DNA from: Acidobacteriota bacterium
GTDB lineage: Bacteria > Acidobacteriota > Blastocatellia > Pyrinomonadales > Pyrinomonadaceae
Direction: 5' to 3'
Length of the DNA: 64,000 nucleotides
Assembly: GCA_019242475.1 (NCBI GenBank)
Contig: JAFAVK010000023.1
Location: 62,001 to 126,000 of the forward strand
The translations under genes and the position numbers were made by a program. The notes beneath the pieces were generated by a model. It had not been told where the DNA came from. It saw only the letters and a list, made by a program, of their open reading frames with translations, and did no database searches. Every line of letters starts with the position of its first letter. Position 1 is the first letter of the stretch. This document shows, in pieces, positions 27,531 to 35,307 of this stretch.

Positions 27531-27765
27531 ACTCCCTTCTGTGGCGGTTTGGAGCGGGGCGCAGGAACGCCACAGCGGCGGGGCGGCCCGGGGGAGATGC
27601 GGGGCGCGAAAGCGCGGGCTTTTATGAAGTGCGAGTTGGCACGGCCGTTGCGATTGTCGGGGGCGCTGAAGTAAAGGGCGCGGGCCTTTGAAGAGGCCGC
27701 CGGCGCCCACCCCAAGCACCCGAGTGGACTCGGCCAAAAAAAAAGAAGGAGAGATTGGAGAACCT
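27531..27765. other. Intergenic stretch without a supported gene
   Basis: Together with the hairpin before it, more than 300 nt separate lpxI from the next gene. I see no coding region here. A short CCGAG/CTCGG stem near 27710-27723 precedes a run of nine A residues (27727-27735), and a GGAGA ribosome-binding site for the next gene lies at its end. A promoter is expected but I cannot point to clear hexamers. Confidence 0.5.
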
Positions 27766-27972
27766 ATGAAGAAGTTCGTCACCGCAACCCTACTCGCCCT
27801 GACGCTGGTCGTCGGCGCCGGCTCGGCCTTCGCCGCGCCGCAGAACTCGAACACTCCGGCGGCCGGCGGCGACACCATGAAGCCGTCGAGGAGGCACCAC
27901 CGCCGCAGGCACCACCGCCGTCGCCGCCATCACCACAAGGCCGCGGCCGCGGCGGCGAACGCTAACAGGTAA
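27766..27972 (+). CDS. Small secreted His/Arg-rich protein
   Basis: 68 residues: a good signal peptide (KKFVTATLLALTLVVGAGSAFA) followed by a mature peptide of about 45 residues whose core is a His/Arg cluster (RRHHRRRHHRRRRHHH) and an Ala-rich tail. The composition suggests metal or polyanion binding in the periplasm or outside; no family is recognised. A GGAGA sequence lies upstream of the ATG. A strong terminator lies about 150 nt downstream. Confidence 0.7.
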   Translation: MKKFVTATLLALTLVVGAGSAFAAPQNSNTPAAGGDTMKPSRRHHRRRHHRRRRHHHKAAAAAANANR

Positions 27973-28118
27973 ACCGGGCCTTTCAGAGTCCGCACGGACG
28001 CCCCTGCGGGAGGGGCAGCACTCGACGGGCGAAGAGTGCCAGGTGCGGAGAGCGAGGCGCGGGCGGGCGGGGGCAAGGCGGCCCGCCCGCGCTGAGCTTT
28101 AGAGGGGGATGCGACGCC

Positions 28119-28160
28119 GCGGGGAGACGGCGGCTTGCCGCGTCCCCCGGATTTTTTTTT
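28119..28160 (+). terminator. Rho-independent terminator with a nine-T tract
   Basis: A GC-rich stem pairs GGGGAGACGGCGGC with GCCGCGTCCCC around a TT-centred loop, followed by GGA and nine T residues (28152-28160). It probably ends the transcript of the His-rich gene. It stops only 3 nt before the annotated start of the next gene. Confidence 0.8.
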
Positions 28161-28163
28161 CTC

Positions 28164-28670
28164 ATGAGAGTGTCGCTGCGAGGCATGGGGTCGGCGTTGG
28201 GGCGTGGGCATGCGCGTCACGCGCTGGTGGGCGGCGGCTGCCTGCTGCTCGCGGCTCTGGCCTACTACGCGGCCGTCGGCGGTCACCGCCCCGCCTACGT
28301 GGTCGAGACGGTCACGACGGGCGCGCGCACGGCGCAGCCGGCCGCCACGACCCCGACGCCCGTCGTCTTCGCGCCGCAACTGCCCGAGCGCGACGCGGAC
28401 GTGGAGCAGGCCGGCGACCGCATCGCGGAGGCCGAGGTCTACCTGAAGAAACGGCAGGGCGCCGCCGCGCTGGCCGCGCTCGCCCGCGCCCGCCGCGCGG
28501 CGTCGCACGCCATCGAGTCGCGCCAGCGCGGCGCCGCACACCGCGACGCCCTCGCCGCCGCGCTCAAAGAACTCGACACGGTCGAGCGCACCATCGAGCA
28601 CGGCAACTACGAAGACGCCCGCCGCCAGCTCGTCGCTTTAGATAAGAGCCTCGACCGGCCGGACTTTTGA
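28164..28670 (+). CDS. Single-pass membrane-anchored protein of unknown function
   Basis: 168 residues as annotated from the ATG at 28164, but that start lies 3 nt after a terminator T-tract and has no ribosome-binding site; the ATG at 28185 (MGSALGRGH) is an alternative. One hydrophobic segment (ALVGGGCLLLAALAYYAAVGG, near residues 20-40) is followed by a Pro/Thr linker and a helical, Ala/Arg-rich C-terminal domain of about 90 residues (EAEVYLKKRQGAAALAALAR; ALKELDTVERTIEHGNYEDA), which resembles a tetratricopeptide-like or coiled-coil hairpin. No family is recognised. Confidence 0.6.
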   Translation: MRVSLRGMGSALGRGHARHALVGGGCLLLAALAYYAAVGGHRPAYVVETVTTGARTAQPAATTPTPVVFAPQLPERDADVEQAGDRIAEAEVYLKKRQGAAALAALARARRAASHAIESRQRGAAHRDALAAALKELDTVERTIEHGNYEDARRQLVALDKSLDRPDF

Positions 28671-28749
28671 GACGGGGAGACAGGGGGACGGGGCGACGGG
28701 GAGAAAGACTCAACTTCTCCCCGTCGCCCCGTCCCCCTGTCTCCCCGTT
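28671..28749. repeat. Word inverted repeat with 8-nt period (GACGGGGA)
   Basis: The arms 28671-28705 and 28715-28749 match at 34 of 35 positions around a 9-nt loop. The words are GACGGGGA, GACAGGGG, GACGGGGC and GACGGGGA, period 8 rather than 7. It separates convergent genes. Confidence 0.93.
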
Positions 28750-28753
28750 CGGT

Positions 28754-30133
28754 TTAAGGCTCTTCGTCGAGCTTGATGCGGAAGCGCTCGGCCATGCGGT
28801 AGAGGGTGCGGCGGTCGATGCGGAGGATTTCGGCGGTGCGCGTGCGGTTGCCGCCCGTGGCTTCGAGCACGTGCAGGAGGTAGCGGCGCTCCAACTCGTC
28901 GAGCGACGGCAGGTCTTCGTAGAGCGCCGCGAGCGGCGAGCGCGAGGCGGCCTGCCGCACCTCGGCGGACTGGAGCTTCGGCGGCAGGTCTTCGGCCGCC
29001 ACCTCGGCGCCGCGCGCGTGCAGCGCCGCGTACTCGACGGCCGACTCAAGCTCGCGCACGTTCCCCGGCCAGTCGTAGGCGACCAGGCGGTTGAGCGCCC
29101 CTTCGGACAGGCGCAGGCGGCCGCGCCCCGCGTTCTCCGAAGCCGCGCGCAGGAAACGCTCCGCGAGCAGCGGCACGTCGCCGCGCCGCTCGCGCAGGGG
29201 CGGCACGCGCAGGCTGACGACGCTCAGCCGGTAGAAGAGGTCTTCGCGGAAGCGCCCCGCCGCCACCTCCTTCTCAAGGTCTCGGTTCGTCGCGGCGACC
29301 ACGCGCGCGTCCACGATGACCGGGCGCGTGCTCCCGACGCGCCGAATCTCGCCCTCCTGCAACGCGCGCAGAAGCTTCACCTGCATCGCCGGGCTCGTCT
29401 CGCCCACCTCGTCGAGGAAGAGCGTGCCGCCCTCGGCCTCCTCCCAGAGACCCTTGTGATCCGAGGTCGCGCCGGTGAAGGAGCCGCGCGTGTAGCCGAA
29501 CAGCTCCGACTCCAGAAGCGTCTCGGTGAAGGCGCCGCAGTTGACGGCGACGAAGGCGCGCGGCGCGCGCGGCCCGTGCTTGTGGATGGAGCGCGCGACC
29601 AGCTCCTTGCCCGTACCCGACTCGCCGACGACGAGCACGGTCGAGCGCGAAGGGGCGACGCGCGCGATCTCCTTGTAGAGTTCGATCATCACGGGCGCGC
29701 GCCCGACCAGCCCCGCGCGCTCGTAGCGCGAGGAGAGGTTCTCGACCGCATCACCCTCGTCCGCGCCCGCGCCGGCCGGCCCGCGCTCCAAAGCGCGGCG
29801 CGCGGTGGCGACGACCTCGCCGACCTTGAAGGGCTTCGAGACAAAGTCCCAGGCGCCCTCGCGCGCGGCCTCGACCGCGGCGTCGAGCGTGCCGAAGCCC
29901 GTGACGAGGATGACCGGGCACGTCTCGCGCAGCTCGCGCAGGATGTCGAGCCCGGTCTGCGCGGCCCCCAGGTTGATGTCGCTGACGACGAGGTCGAACC
30001 GCCCGCGCGCCGCGGCCGCGAGCGCCTCCTCCGGCGAGAGCGCGCTCTCCGCCTCCCACCCCTCGGCCGCGAAAATCTCGCGCAGCAGCTCGCACGAGGC
30101 CCCGTCGTCGTCAACCACGAGAATGCGTTTCAT
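28754..30133 (-). CDS. NtrC-family sigma-54-dependent response regulator
   Basis: 459 residues. The receiver domain spans 1-120 with acidic pair VVDDD and the phospho-acceptor Asp in DLVVSDINLG. The AAA+ domain spans about 140-375: Walker A GESGTGKE, Walker B GGTLFLDEVGE, and the sigma-54 contact loop reads GSFTGA where most members have GAFTGA. A Fis-type helix-turn-helix lies at the end (GNRTRTAEILRIDRRTLYRMAERF). It overlaps the upstream kinase gene by 4 nt (ATGA), so the pair is co-translated, and it should activate sigma-54 promoters when phosphorylated by that kinase. Target genes cannot be deduced. Confidence 0.93.
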   Translation of the reverse strand: MKRILVVDDDGASCELLREIFAAEGWEAESALSPEEALAAAARGRFDLVVSDINLGAAQTGLDILRELRETCPVILVTGFGTLDAAVEAAREGAWDFVSKPFKVGEVVATARRALERGPAGAGADEGDAVENLSSRYERAGLVGRAPVMIELYKEIARVAPSRSTVLVVGESGTGKELVARSIHKHGPRAPRAFVAVNCGAFTETLLESELFGYTRGSFTGATSDHKGLWEEAEGGTLFLDEVGETSPAMQVKLLRALQEGEIRRVGSTRPVIVDARVVAATNRDLEKEVAAGRFREDLFYRLSVVSLRVPPLRERRGDVPLLAERFLRAASENAGRGRLRLSEGALNRLVAYDWPGNVRELESAVEYAALHARGAEVAAEDLPPKLQSAEVRQAASRSPLAALYEDLPSLDELERRYLLHVLEATGGNRTRTAEILRIDRRTLYRMAERFRIKLDEEP

Positions 30134-31740
30134 AAGGATTTCAGATTTGAAACTTCAAATTTCAAATCCTCCGCGGCGGCGGAGGGGAAGGTGAGGCGGA
30201 AGCGCGCGCCGCGGCCCGGGGCGCTCTCGACCTCGATGCGGCCGCCGTGTTCGTGGACGACCTGGCGGACGACGACGAGGCCGAGCCCCGTCCCGCGCCC
30301 GCGCGCCTTCGTCGTGTAGAGCGGGTCGAAGATGTGCGCGCGCACCTCCTCGGTCATGCCCGTCCCCGTGTCCGAGAAGTCAACGACGACCGACCCGGAC
30401 GCGAACGCGGTCGTGACGCGCAGCTCGCCGCCGCCGTCCATCGCGTCGAGCGCGTTGTTGAAGAGGTTGATGAAGACCTGTTGCAGGCGGTCGGCGTCGC
30501 CCGCGACCGCGGGCAGGTCTTCGGCGAGCGCGGCCGTGAGCCGGACGCCGGAGGCTTCGAGCGTGGGCGCGGTGGCGTCGAAGATGCGCCGGAGCAGCGC
30601 GTTCAAATCGAGCGGGACGGGCTCTAACGCCTCGGCGCGCGTGCGGTCGAGCATCCCGCGCACGATGCGCTCGATGCGCTCGATCTGCGCGCTGATGGTT
30701 TCGAGGCGCGTGCGCTCGGGGCCTTCGTCGCGCGCGGGGCCGGCGAGCAGGAGCTGGACGTGGCCGCTGATGAGGTTGAGGGGCGTGCCGACCTCGTGCG
30801 CGAACAGCGCGGCGAGCTGGCCGGCGGCGGCGAGGCGCTCAAGCTCGGTGAGCCTGCGCGTCGTCTGGTACAGCTCAAGGTTGCGCTCTTCGAGCTGTTC
30901 GTTGCGCTCGGCCAGCTCGGCGGTGGCCTCGCGGACGCGCCGTTCGAGCAGCAGCTTCTGCGCCTCGCGCTCGGCCGTCGCCTCGCGCAGGCGCCCGAGC
31001 ATCCGGTTGAAGCCGCGCGTGAGCGTGCCGATCTCGTCGCGCGCCGCCTCTTCCGCGTAGGCCGAGAGGTCGCCGGCCTCGACGCGCGCCATCGCGCCGA
31101 GCAGGCGGCCGACGGGGCGGTTGACGAAGTGGCTGAAGAGGAGGAAGACGCCCGCCGTGATGGCGACGACGGCGAGCGGCGCGAGCAGGAGCGCCCCGCG
31201 CCCGTAGTCGAGCGCGATGGAGGGCGCGCTGTCGAGCTTCTCGATGACCTCGACGGCGCCGCTCACGCGCCCGTCCTCGATGACGGGGGCGAAGACGCGG
31301 TAGAGCGAGTCGTCCGAGCCGGCGGGGGCCGCCTCGACGACGCGCGTCTCCAGGCCGCTGCGCAGGGCCGCCTTGACCTCCTCGGGAATCTCCTCGGCCG
31401 CGGCGCTGCCCGCGGAGGCGGCCACCTGCTGGAAGAGGCCGCCCGTCCGCTCCCAGACGCGCACGTTGACGGCGTCGGGGCGCGAGCCGTGGACGAGCGT
31501 GGCGAGGCGCGCGACCTCCGCCGGGTCGCGCGGCCCGGGCATGCGGCCGAGGTGTTCGGCGAGGTTGTCGGCCTGGAGCTGCGCGAGCTGCTTCTGCTCC
31601 TCGCGCACGCGCTCGGCGAACCGCACGCTGACGAGGACGAGCAGCACGGCCAGCACGGCGAGCGTCACGGCCGAGGCCAGCAGCGCCGTCTTCGTGTGCA
31701 GCTTCAGCGGTCGCACGGGCATAGGCGGAAAGTGGCGCAA
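30130..31740 (-). CDS. Membrane sensor histidine kinase
   Basis: 536 residues. Two membrane helices (ALLASAVTLAVLAVLLVLVSV near 20-40; LLLAPLAVVAITAGVFLLF near 185-205) enclose a periplasmic sensor domain. A HAMP domain follows (HFVNRPVGRLLGAMARVEAGD), then a coiled coil, a DHp helix with the phospho-acceptor His in LAALFAHEVGTPLNLI, and an HATPase domain (NLFNNALDAM; DTGTGM; GRGTGLGLVV). It is the partner of the NtrC-type regulator that overlaps its stop. The final residues (LKFEVSNLKSL) are encoded by an inverted repeat and lie past the family's usual end. The ATG at 31722 is an alternative start. Confidence 0.93.
   Translation of the reverse strand: MRHFPPMPVRPLKLHTKTALLASAVTLAVLAVLLVLVSVRFAERVREEQKQLAQLQADNLAEHLGRMPGPRDPAEVARLATLVHGSRPDAVNVRVWERTGGLFQQVAASAGSAAAEEIPEEVKAALRSGLETRVVEAAPAGSDDSLYRVFAPVIEDGRVSGAVEVIEKLDSAPSIALDYGRGALLLAPLAVVAITAGVFLLFSHFVNRPVGRLLGAMARVEAGDLSAYAEEAARDEIGTLTRGFNRMLGRLREATAEREAQKLLLERRVREATAELAERNEQLEERNLELYQTTRRLTELERLAAAGQLAALFAHEVGTPLNLISGHVQLLLAGPARDEGPERTRLETISAQIERIERIVRGMLDRTRAEALEPVPLDLNALLRRIFDATAPTLEASGVRLTAALAEDLPAVAGDADRLQQVFINLFNNALDAMDGGGELRVTTAFASGSVVVDFSDTGTGMTEEVRAHIFDPLYTTKARGRGTGLGLVVVRQVVHEHGGRIEVESAPGRGARFRLTFPSAAAEDLKFEVSNLKSL
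30135..30170. repeat. Heptad-word inverted repeat inside the kinase 3' end (TTTCAAA)
   Basis: AGGATTTCAGATTTGAA and TTCAAATTTCAAATCCT pair with two mismatches around a short loop. The element forms the last codons of the histidine kinase gene, directly upstream of the regulator start. Confidence 0.75.
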
Positions 31741-31760
31741 GCGTTATGCCGCTATCATAG

Positions 31761-31925
31761 CAGTAGGCAGTAGGCAGATGGCAGTAGGCAGTTGAAGACA
31801 AACGCCTGCTGACTAAGGCGGCCTGAAAGAAGCGGAGGCGTCGAGTTGATGAATCTCGACGCCTCCGCTTCTTTCAGGCCGTCTATCTTTCCGAACTGCC
31901 TACTGCCATCTGCCTACTGCCTACT
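31761..31925. repeat. Nested inverted repeat: GGCAGTA heptad arms around a perfect 26-bp stem
   Basis: The outer arms 31761-31793 and 31894-31925 are made of GGCAGTA/GGCAGAT words. Inside lies a separate perfect stem, 31820-31845 with 31855-31880, with a 9-nt loop (TTGATGAAT). It separates the kinase gene (start) from the M1-like gene (end), both on the minus strand. Confidence 0.93.
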
Positions 31926-31928
31926 TCT

Positions 31929-34139
31929 TCACTCACTCACGCCCGAGGCGGCCTGCGCCGTGACGGCCTTGGGGTCGTAGGGCGTTTTGAGGTACTCCTT
32001 GGCGGCGCGCTGGGCGCCGTCGAAGTCGATGCCGGAATCGACCGCCTGCTCGTACTCGTGGACGGCGCGCGCGCGGTCGCCCATGCCGTCGTAGGCGTTG
32101 CCGCGCTTGATGCGCGCCCACGCCTCGATCCAGGAGGGGCGCAGGTTGCCGTGCAGCGCCGCGTCGAAGTTGTCGAGCGCCTGCTGGTAGTTGCGCTGCT
32201 CCAGGAAGATGAGCCCGAGGTTGTAGTAGACCCACGAGTTCGACTTGTCGAGCTTGAGCGCCTCCTCCAACTGCCGCTGCGCTTCGAGGTACTGCCCGTC
32301 GCGGAACAGCTCGAGGCCGCGCCGCGCGACGATGGAGATGCGCAGCTCCTCGGACGAGCGCAGCAGCTTGTTGTTCGGATCGACGATGACCTCCAAGGGC
32401 TTGCCCTTGACCTCGAAGTCGAAGTCCTCGCTGCGGTCGGCGACGAAGACGGTCGTCTCGGCGTCGTCGCCCTCGGCGCGGAGTTGCAGCTCGACCGGCA
32501 TGCGCAGGTTATCGACGTTCTGCTTGATGGTGCCGCGCGCGCGGAACTTGTTCGTGCGCGTGCGGATGATCTGGTAGTCCACGGTGAACTCGGGGACGCC
32601 CGTGCCCTCGACCCAGCGCGCGAAGAAGTAGCGCATGTTCTCGCCGGCCACCGCCGTGGTCAGCTTCTCGAAGTCGTCGATGGAGGCGTTCTTGCCGCGG
32701 AACTCCGTCGCGTAGCGCTTCAGAAGGTCGTCGAACTTCGACGGGCGGATCGTCTCGCGCAGCATCCGGAAGACCATCGCGCCCTTGTAGAAGACGACGG
32801 CCTGATACGCCGCCGACTGGTCGTCGAGCGTCGAGGGCGCGCGGGCGATTGAGGCGGCCTGCTCGAACATGAGCGCGCGCTCAAGCATGTCGCGCTGCGC
32901 CGTGTCGAGCGCCCCGCCCGAGAGCTTGCCCTCGCGGAAGGCGAAGCTGCTCCACTCGGCCAGACCCTGCGAGAGCCAGGCGTCGTCGAACGACTTCAGG
33001 CCGACGGTCAGGCCCCACCACTGGTAAGCGACCTCGCGCAGCATCCGCTCGTCCAGAGACGCCTGGCGGCCGGGCGTGAAGAAGCGGGGCGAGAGGAACT
33101 CGATGCCGGGCGCGGCGTAGGCGTCGAGGCTCGCGTCGTCAATCTGGACGACCTGGAGGCGCGGGCCGAAGGCCGACGGCCCGTACTTCTGCGTGTAGAA
33201 CTGCATGGCCTCGCCGACGAGCTGCGCGTAGGGCTCGACGAGGCCCTCGCTGCCGGGCTGGACGTAGAACGTCAGCTCGTAGCCGCCGATCTTGAGCGTG
33301 CGCGTGACGAAGCGGCCGACGGCGAAGCTGCCGACCAGGCTAGGCTGGTGCGTGACGAAGCGGTAGCTGCGCAGCCCCGCCGTCTGGCTCCCGGCGCGGG
33401 CGGGCGCCGTGCGCGTCGCCGTGTCGCCGGCCGGCGGGAGGAACTGCGCGCCAGACGCTTGCACGACCGACTCGTCGCTCAGGCCGGCGACGGTGTAGCC
33501 TTCGGGGACGCTGATGGTGATGTCGGAGGTGGCGCGGTCGGCGGCGTACTCGTGGAAGGGGAACCAGCGCGCCGCGTACAAGAGGTAAGAAAGGTCGGAG
33601 CCGACGTAGGCGAGGCGCTTCGTGAGGAGCGGCCCGCCCTCGGGCGTGACGAGCGCGCCCGACCAGCGGAACCGGAGCGTCTGCTGCTGGCCCGCGGGGA
33701 CGACCTCGCCGAGGTCTACGCGGACGAACGGCCCGATGGTCTCAAGCCCCGCCTGATCCTGCACGACGTTCGTCAAGACCTTCCCGTTGCGCTCGACCGA
33801 CTCGACCTTGAGCGAGCCGTTCAGCTCGAAGACGACCGAGCGCGTGTTGTCGAGCGGGGTGAAGGTCACGTCGGCCGTGGCGGTCAGGAGGTGCTGCGCG
33901 GGGTTCAGCTCGGCGATGATGCGGTAGTTGCTCACGTCGAAGCGCGCGCGCTGGCCCGGGGCGAGCGGCGTCTCGGCGATGGTCTGCACGGGCGCGGGCG
34001 TGGGCGCGGGGGTCGGGGTGGGCTTGGCCTGCGCGGCGGGCCTCTTCTGGGCGGCGCCGCGCGCCGTCTGCGCCGCGGCGAGCGCCGGGACGGCGAGCAG
34101 CGCCACGGTCAAAAGGGCGTGGTGAAAGAGTCTCTTCAT
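31929..34139 (-). CDS. Exported M1-peptidase-like protein with lost zinc site and C-terminal TPRs
   Basis: 736 residues with a signal peptide (ALLTVALLAVPALAAAQ) and a Pro/Ala linker. The N-terminal beta-sandwich of M1 aminopeptidases starts near residue 65 (ARFDVSNYRIIAELNP). In the catalytic domain the HExxH motif is replaced by REVAY at residues 368-372, just before the conserved QWWG, and WLSQGLAEW keeps the position of the third ligand Glu; zinc binding should be lost, so a non-catalytic role is likely. The last 130 residues form tetratricopeptide-like repeats (ARRGLELFRDGQYLEAQRQL; SWVYYNLGLIFLEQRNYQQA). The ATG at 34139 begins the signal peptide. Confidence 0.88.
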   Translation of the reverse strand: MKRLFHHALLTVALLAVPALAAAQTARGAAQKRPAAQAKPTPTPAPTPAPVQTIAETPLAPGQRARFDVSNYRIIAELNPAQHLLTATADVTFTPLDNTRSVVFELNGSLKVESVERNGKVLTNVVQDQAGLETIGPFVRVDLGEVVPAGQQQTLRFRWSGALVTPEGGPLLTKRLAYVGSDLSYLLYAARWFPFHEYAADRATSDITISVPEGYTVAGLSDESVVQASGAQFLPPAGDTATRTAPARAGSQTAGLRSYRFVTHQPSLVGSFAVGRFVTRTLKIGGYELTFYVQPGSEGLVEPYAQLVGEAMQFYTQKYGPSAFGPRLQVVQIDDASLDAYAAPGIEFLSPRFFTPGRQASLDERMLREVAYQWWGLTVGLKSFDDAWLSQGLAEWSSFAFREGKLSGGALDTAQRDMLERALMFEQAASIARAPSTLDDQSAAYQAVVFYKGAMVFRMLRETIRPSKFDDLLKRYATEFRGKNASIDDFEKLTTAVAGENMRYFFARWVEGTGVPEFTVDYQIIRTRTNKFRARGTIKQNVDNLRMPVELQLRAEGDDAETTVFVADRSEDFDFEVKGKPLEVIVDPNNKLLRSSEELRISIVARRGLELFRDGQYLEAQRQLEEALKLDKSNSWVYYNLGLIFLEQRNYQQALDNFDAALHGNLRPSWIEAWARIKRGNAYDGMGDRARAVHEYEQAVDSGIDFDGAQRAAKEYLKTPYDPKAVTAQAASGVSE

Positions 34140-34361
34140 CGTCTGATCTTCCTGCCGAATGAGTCGCCGATTGTGCTTTACGAAAACGATACGCCGTGCG
34201 GCCGTCTCTGACAACTTTTTACGCGCGTCCGCGAGGAGAAGCACGCCAAAAACGGGCGGTTCTGCTATTACGACAAGCGTTTGGATGTTCCCCCCGGCCG
34301 CACCGTTGTACGCGCCCGCCCTCGCTTGACAGCCCGCGCCGGCCACCCCCATCCTGCGTTC

Positions 34362-34784
34362 ATGAACTCGTACGGCGACCCCGCCATCCGCATCACGCTG
34401 CTGCCGCGCGACACGAACCCGCAGGGGACGATTTTCGGCGGCATCATCCTCAGCTACATCGACATCGCCGGGGCGGTCGAGGCGCACCGCCGCACCGGCG
34501 TCGAGCGCTTCGTCACCGTCGCCATGCGCGAGGTCATCTTCCACCAGCCCGTCTACGTCGGCGACCTCGTCAGCTTCTACGCGCAGACCTTAAAAATCGG
34601 CACGACCTCCATCACCGTCCGCGTCATCGTCGAGGCCGAGCGCTACGGCGGCACGTCGGAAAGAATAAAAGTCACCGAGGCCGAGGCCGTCTACGTCGCC
34701 GTGGACGCCAACCGCCGCAAGATGCGGATAGCGAAAGAGCACGTCAAAAATCCGGAAGAGGTAGGGATGCACGAGACCTCTTGA
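34362..34784 (+). CDS. YciA-like hot-dog acyl-CoA thioesterase
   Basis: 140 residues, the normal length for this family. The hot-dog signature is [23 protein letters not shown] (residues 19-41), with the conserved FGG and the acidic residue in the central helix, then [22 protein letters not shown] and the strand [15 protein letters not shown]. YciA-type enzymes hydrolyse acyl-CoAs of broad chain length in the cytoplasm. A TTGACA hexamer is at 34326-34331 but no convincing -10 follows. The gene stands alone. Confidence 0.88.
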   Translation: MNSYGDPAIRITLLPRDTNPQGTIFGGIILSYIDIAGAVEAHRRTGVERFVTVAMREVIFHQPVYVGDLVSFYAQTLKIGTTSITVRVIVEAERYGGTSERIKVTEAEAVYVAVDANRRKMRIAKEHVKNPEEVGMHETS

Positions 34785-34833
34785 GGTCTCGCCATCTTGA
34801 CTCGCCTTCGAACCCCTCTTTAGAATCGCTCCC

Positions 34834-35223
34834 GTGGTGGCGAAGTGGCTGACATCTCTGTTCCTGCTCGCAGCGCTCGGCGTCGGCGCCGTCGCGGGGA
34901 TGCCGCTGCATTCGGGCGAGCACGAATGCCACATGCCGCGGATGAAGGGCGGCATGGACTGCTGCGCGAAAGCGCACGCGCGACAGAACACGCCGGGGGT
35001 CGCGGCGGCGCGACTCTGCTGCGCCCTTAACTGCGCGTCGCCGGGTACGACGCCGGCGGGCACACGGCTCCGCCTCGCGCCGCTCGCCGTCAACGCTCCG
35101 CGTCCTGCAACTTTCCAGACGCCCTCTGTCGCCCTCAGCTCGACACTTCGTTACGGCCTCTTGACGGGGCATCCGCAACACTCTCCGCCCGCCTACATCC
35201 GGCATCTCGCACTCCTGATTTAA
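34834..35223 (+). CDS. Small Cys/His-rich exported or membrane-anchored protein
   Basis: 129 residues starting with GTG. The N-terminus is a hydrophobic export or anchor segment (WLTSLFLLAALGVGAVAG). Residues 25-70 carry a dense metal- or thiol-type cluster: HSGEHECHMPRMKGGMDCC, then CCALNC. The remainder is Pro/Ser-rich. I do not recognise a family. It lies upstream of the selenoprotein candidate and the TlpA-like gene in the same direction, suggesting a shared role in metal or redox handling; a stem followed by a T-tract separates it from the next gene. Confidence 0.7.
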   Translation: MVAKWLTSLFLLAALGVGAVAGMPLHSGEHECHMPRMKGGMDCCAKAHARQNTPGVAAARLCCALNCASPGTTPAGTRLRLAPLAVNAPRPATFQTPSVALSSTLRYGLLTGHPQHSPPAYIRHLALLI

Positions 35224-35250
35224 GAACCTCCGGGCCGTGGTGTGCCTTTT

Positions 35251-35284
35251 CGGCGGAGCCTCGTCCGCCGTCCGGTAATTTTTT
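35251..35284 (+). terminator. Possible terminator or attenuator
   Basis: A 7-bp stem (CGGCGGA with TCCGCCG, loop GCCTCG) is followed 8 nt later by six T residues (35279-35284). It sits between the Cys/His-rich gene and the selenoprotein candidate, 24 nt before the ATG. Confidence 0.5.
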
Positions 35285-35307
35285 GTCTCCAACTCGGGGG
35301 TGATGAA

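Noticed and set aside
31929-34544. An 871-codon version of the M1-like gene starting at 34544.
   Set aside because: The extra N-terminal residues lack homology features and would bury the signal peptide; the ATG at 34139 starts a standard signal sequence.
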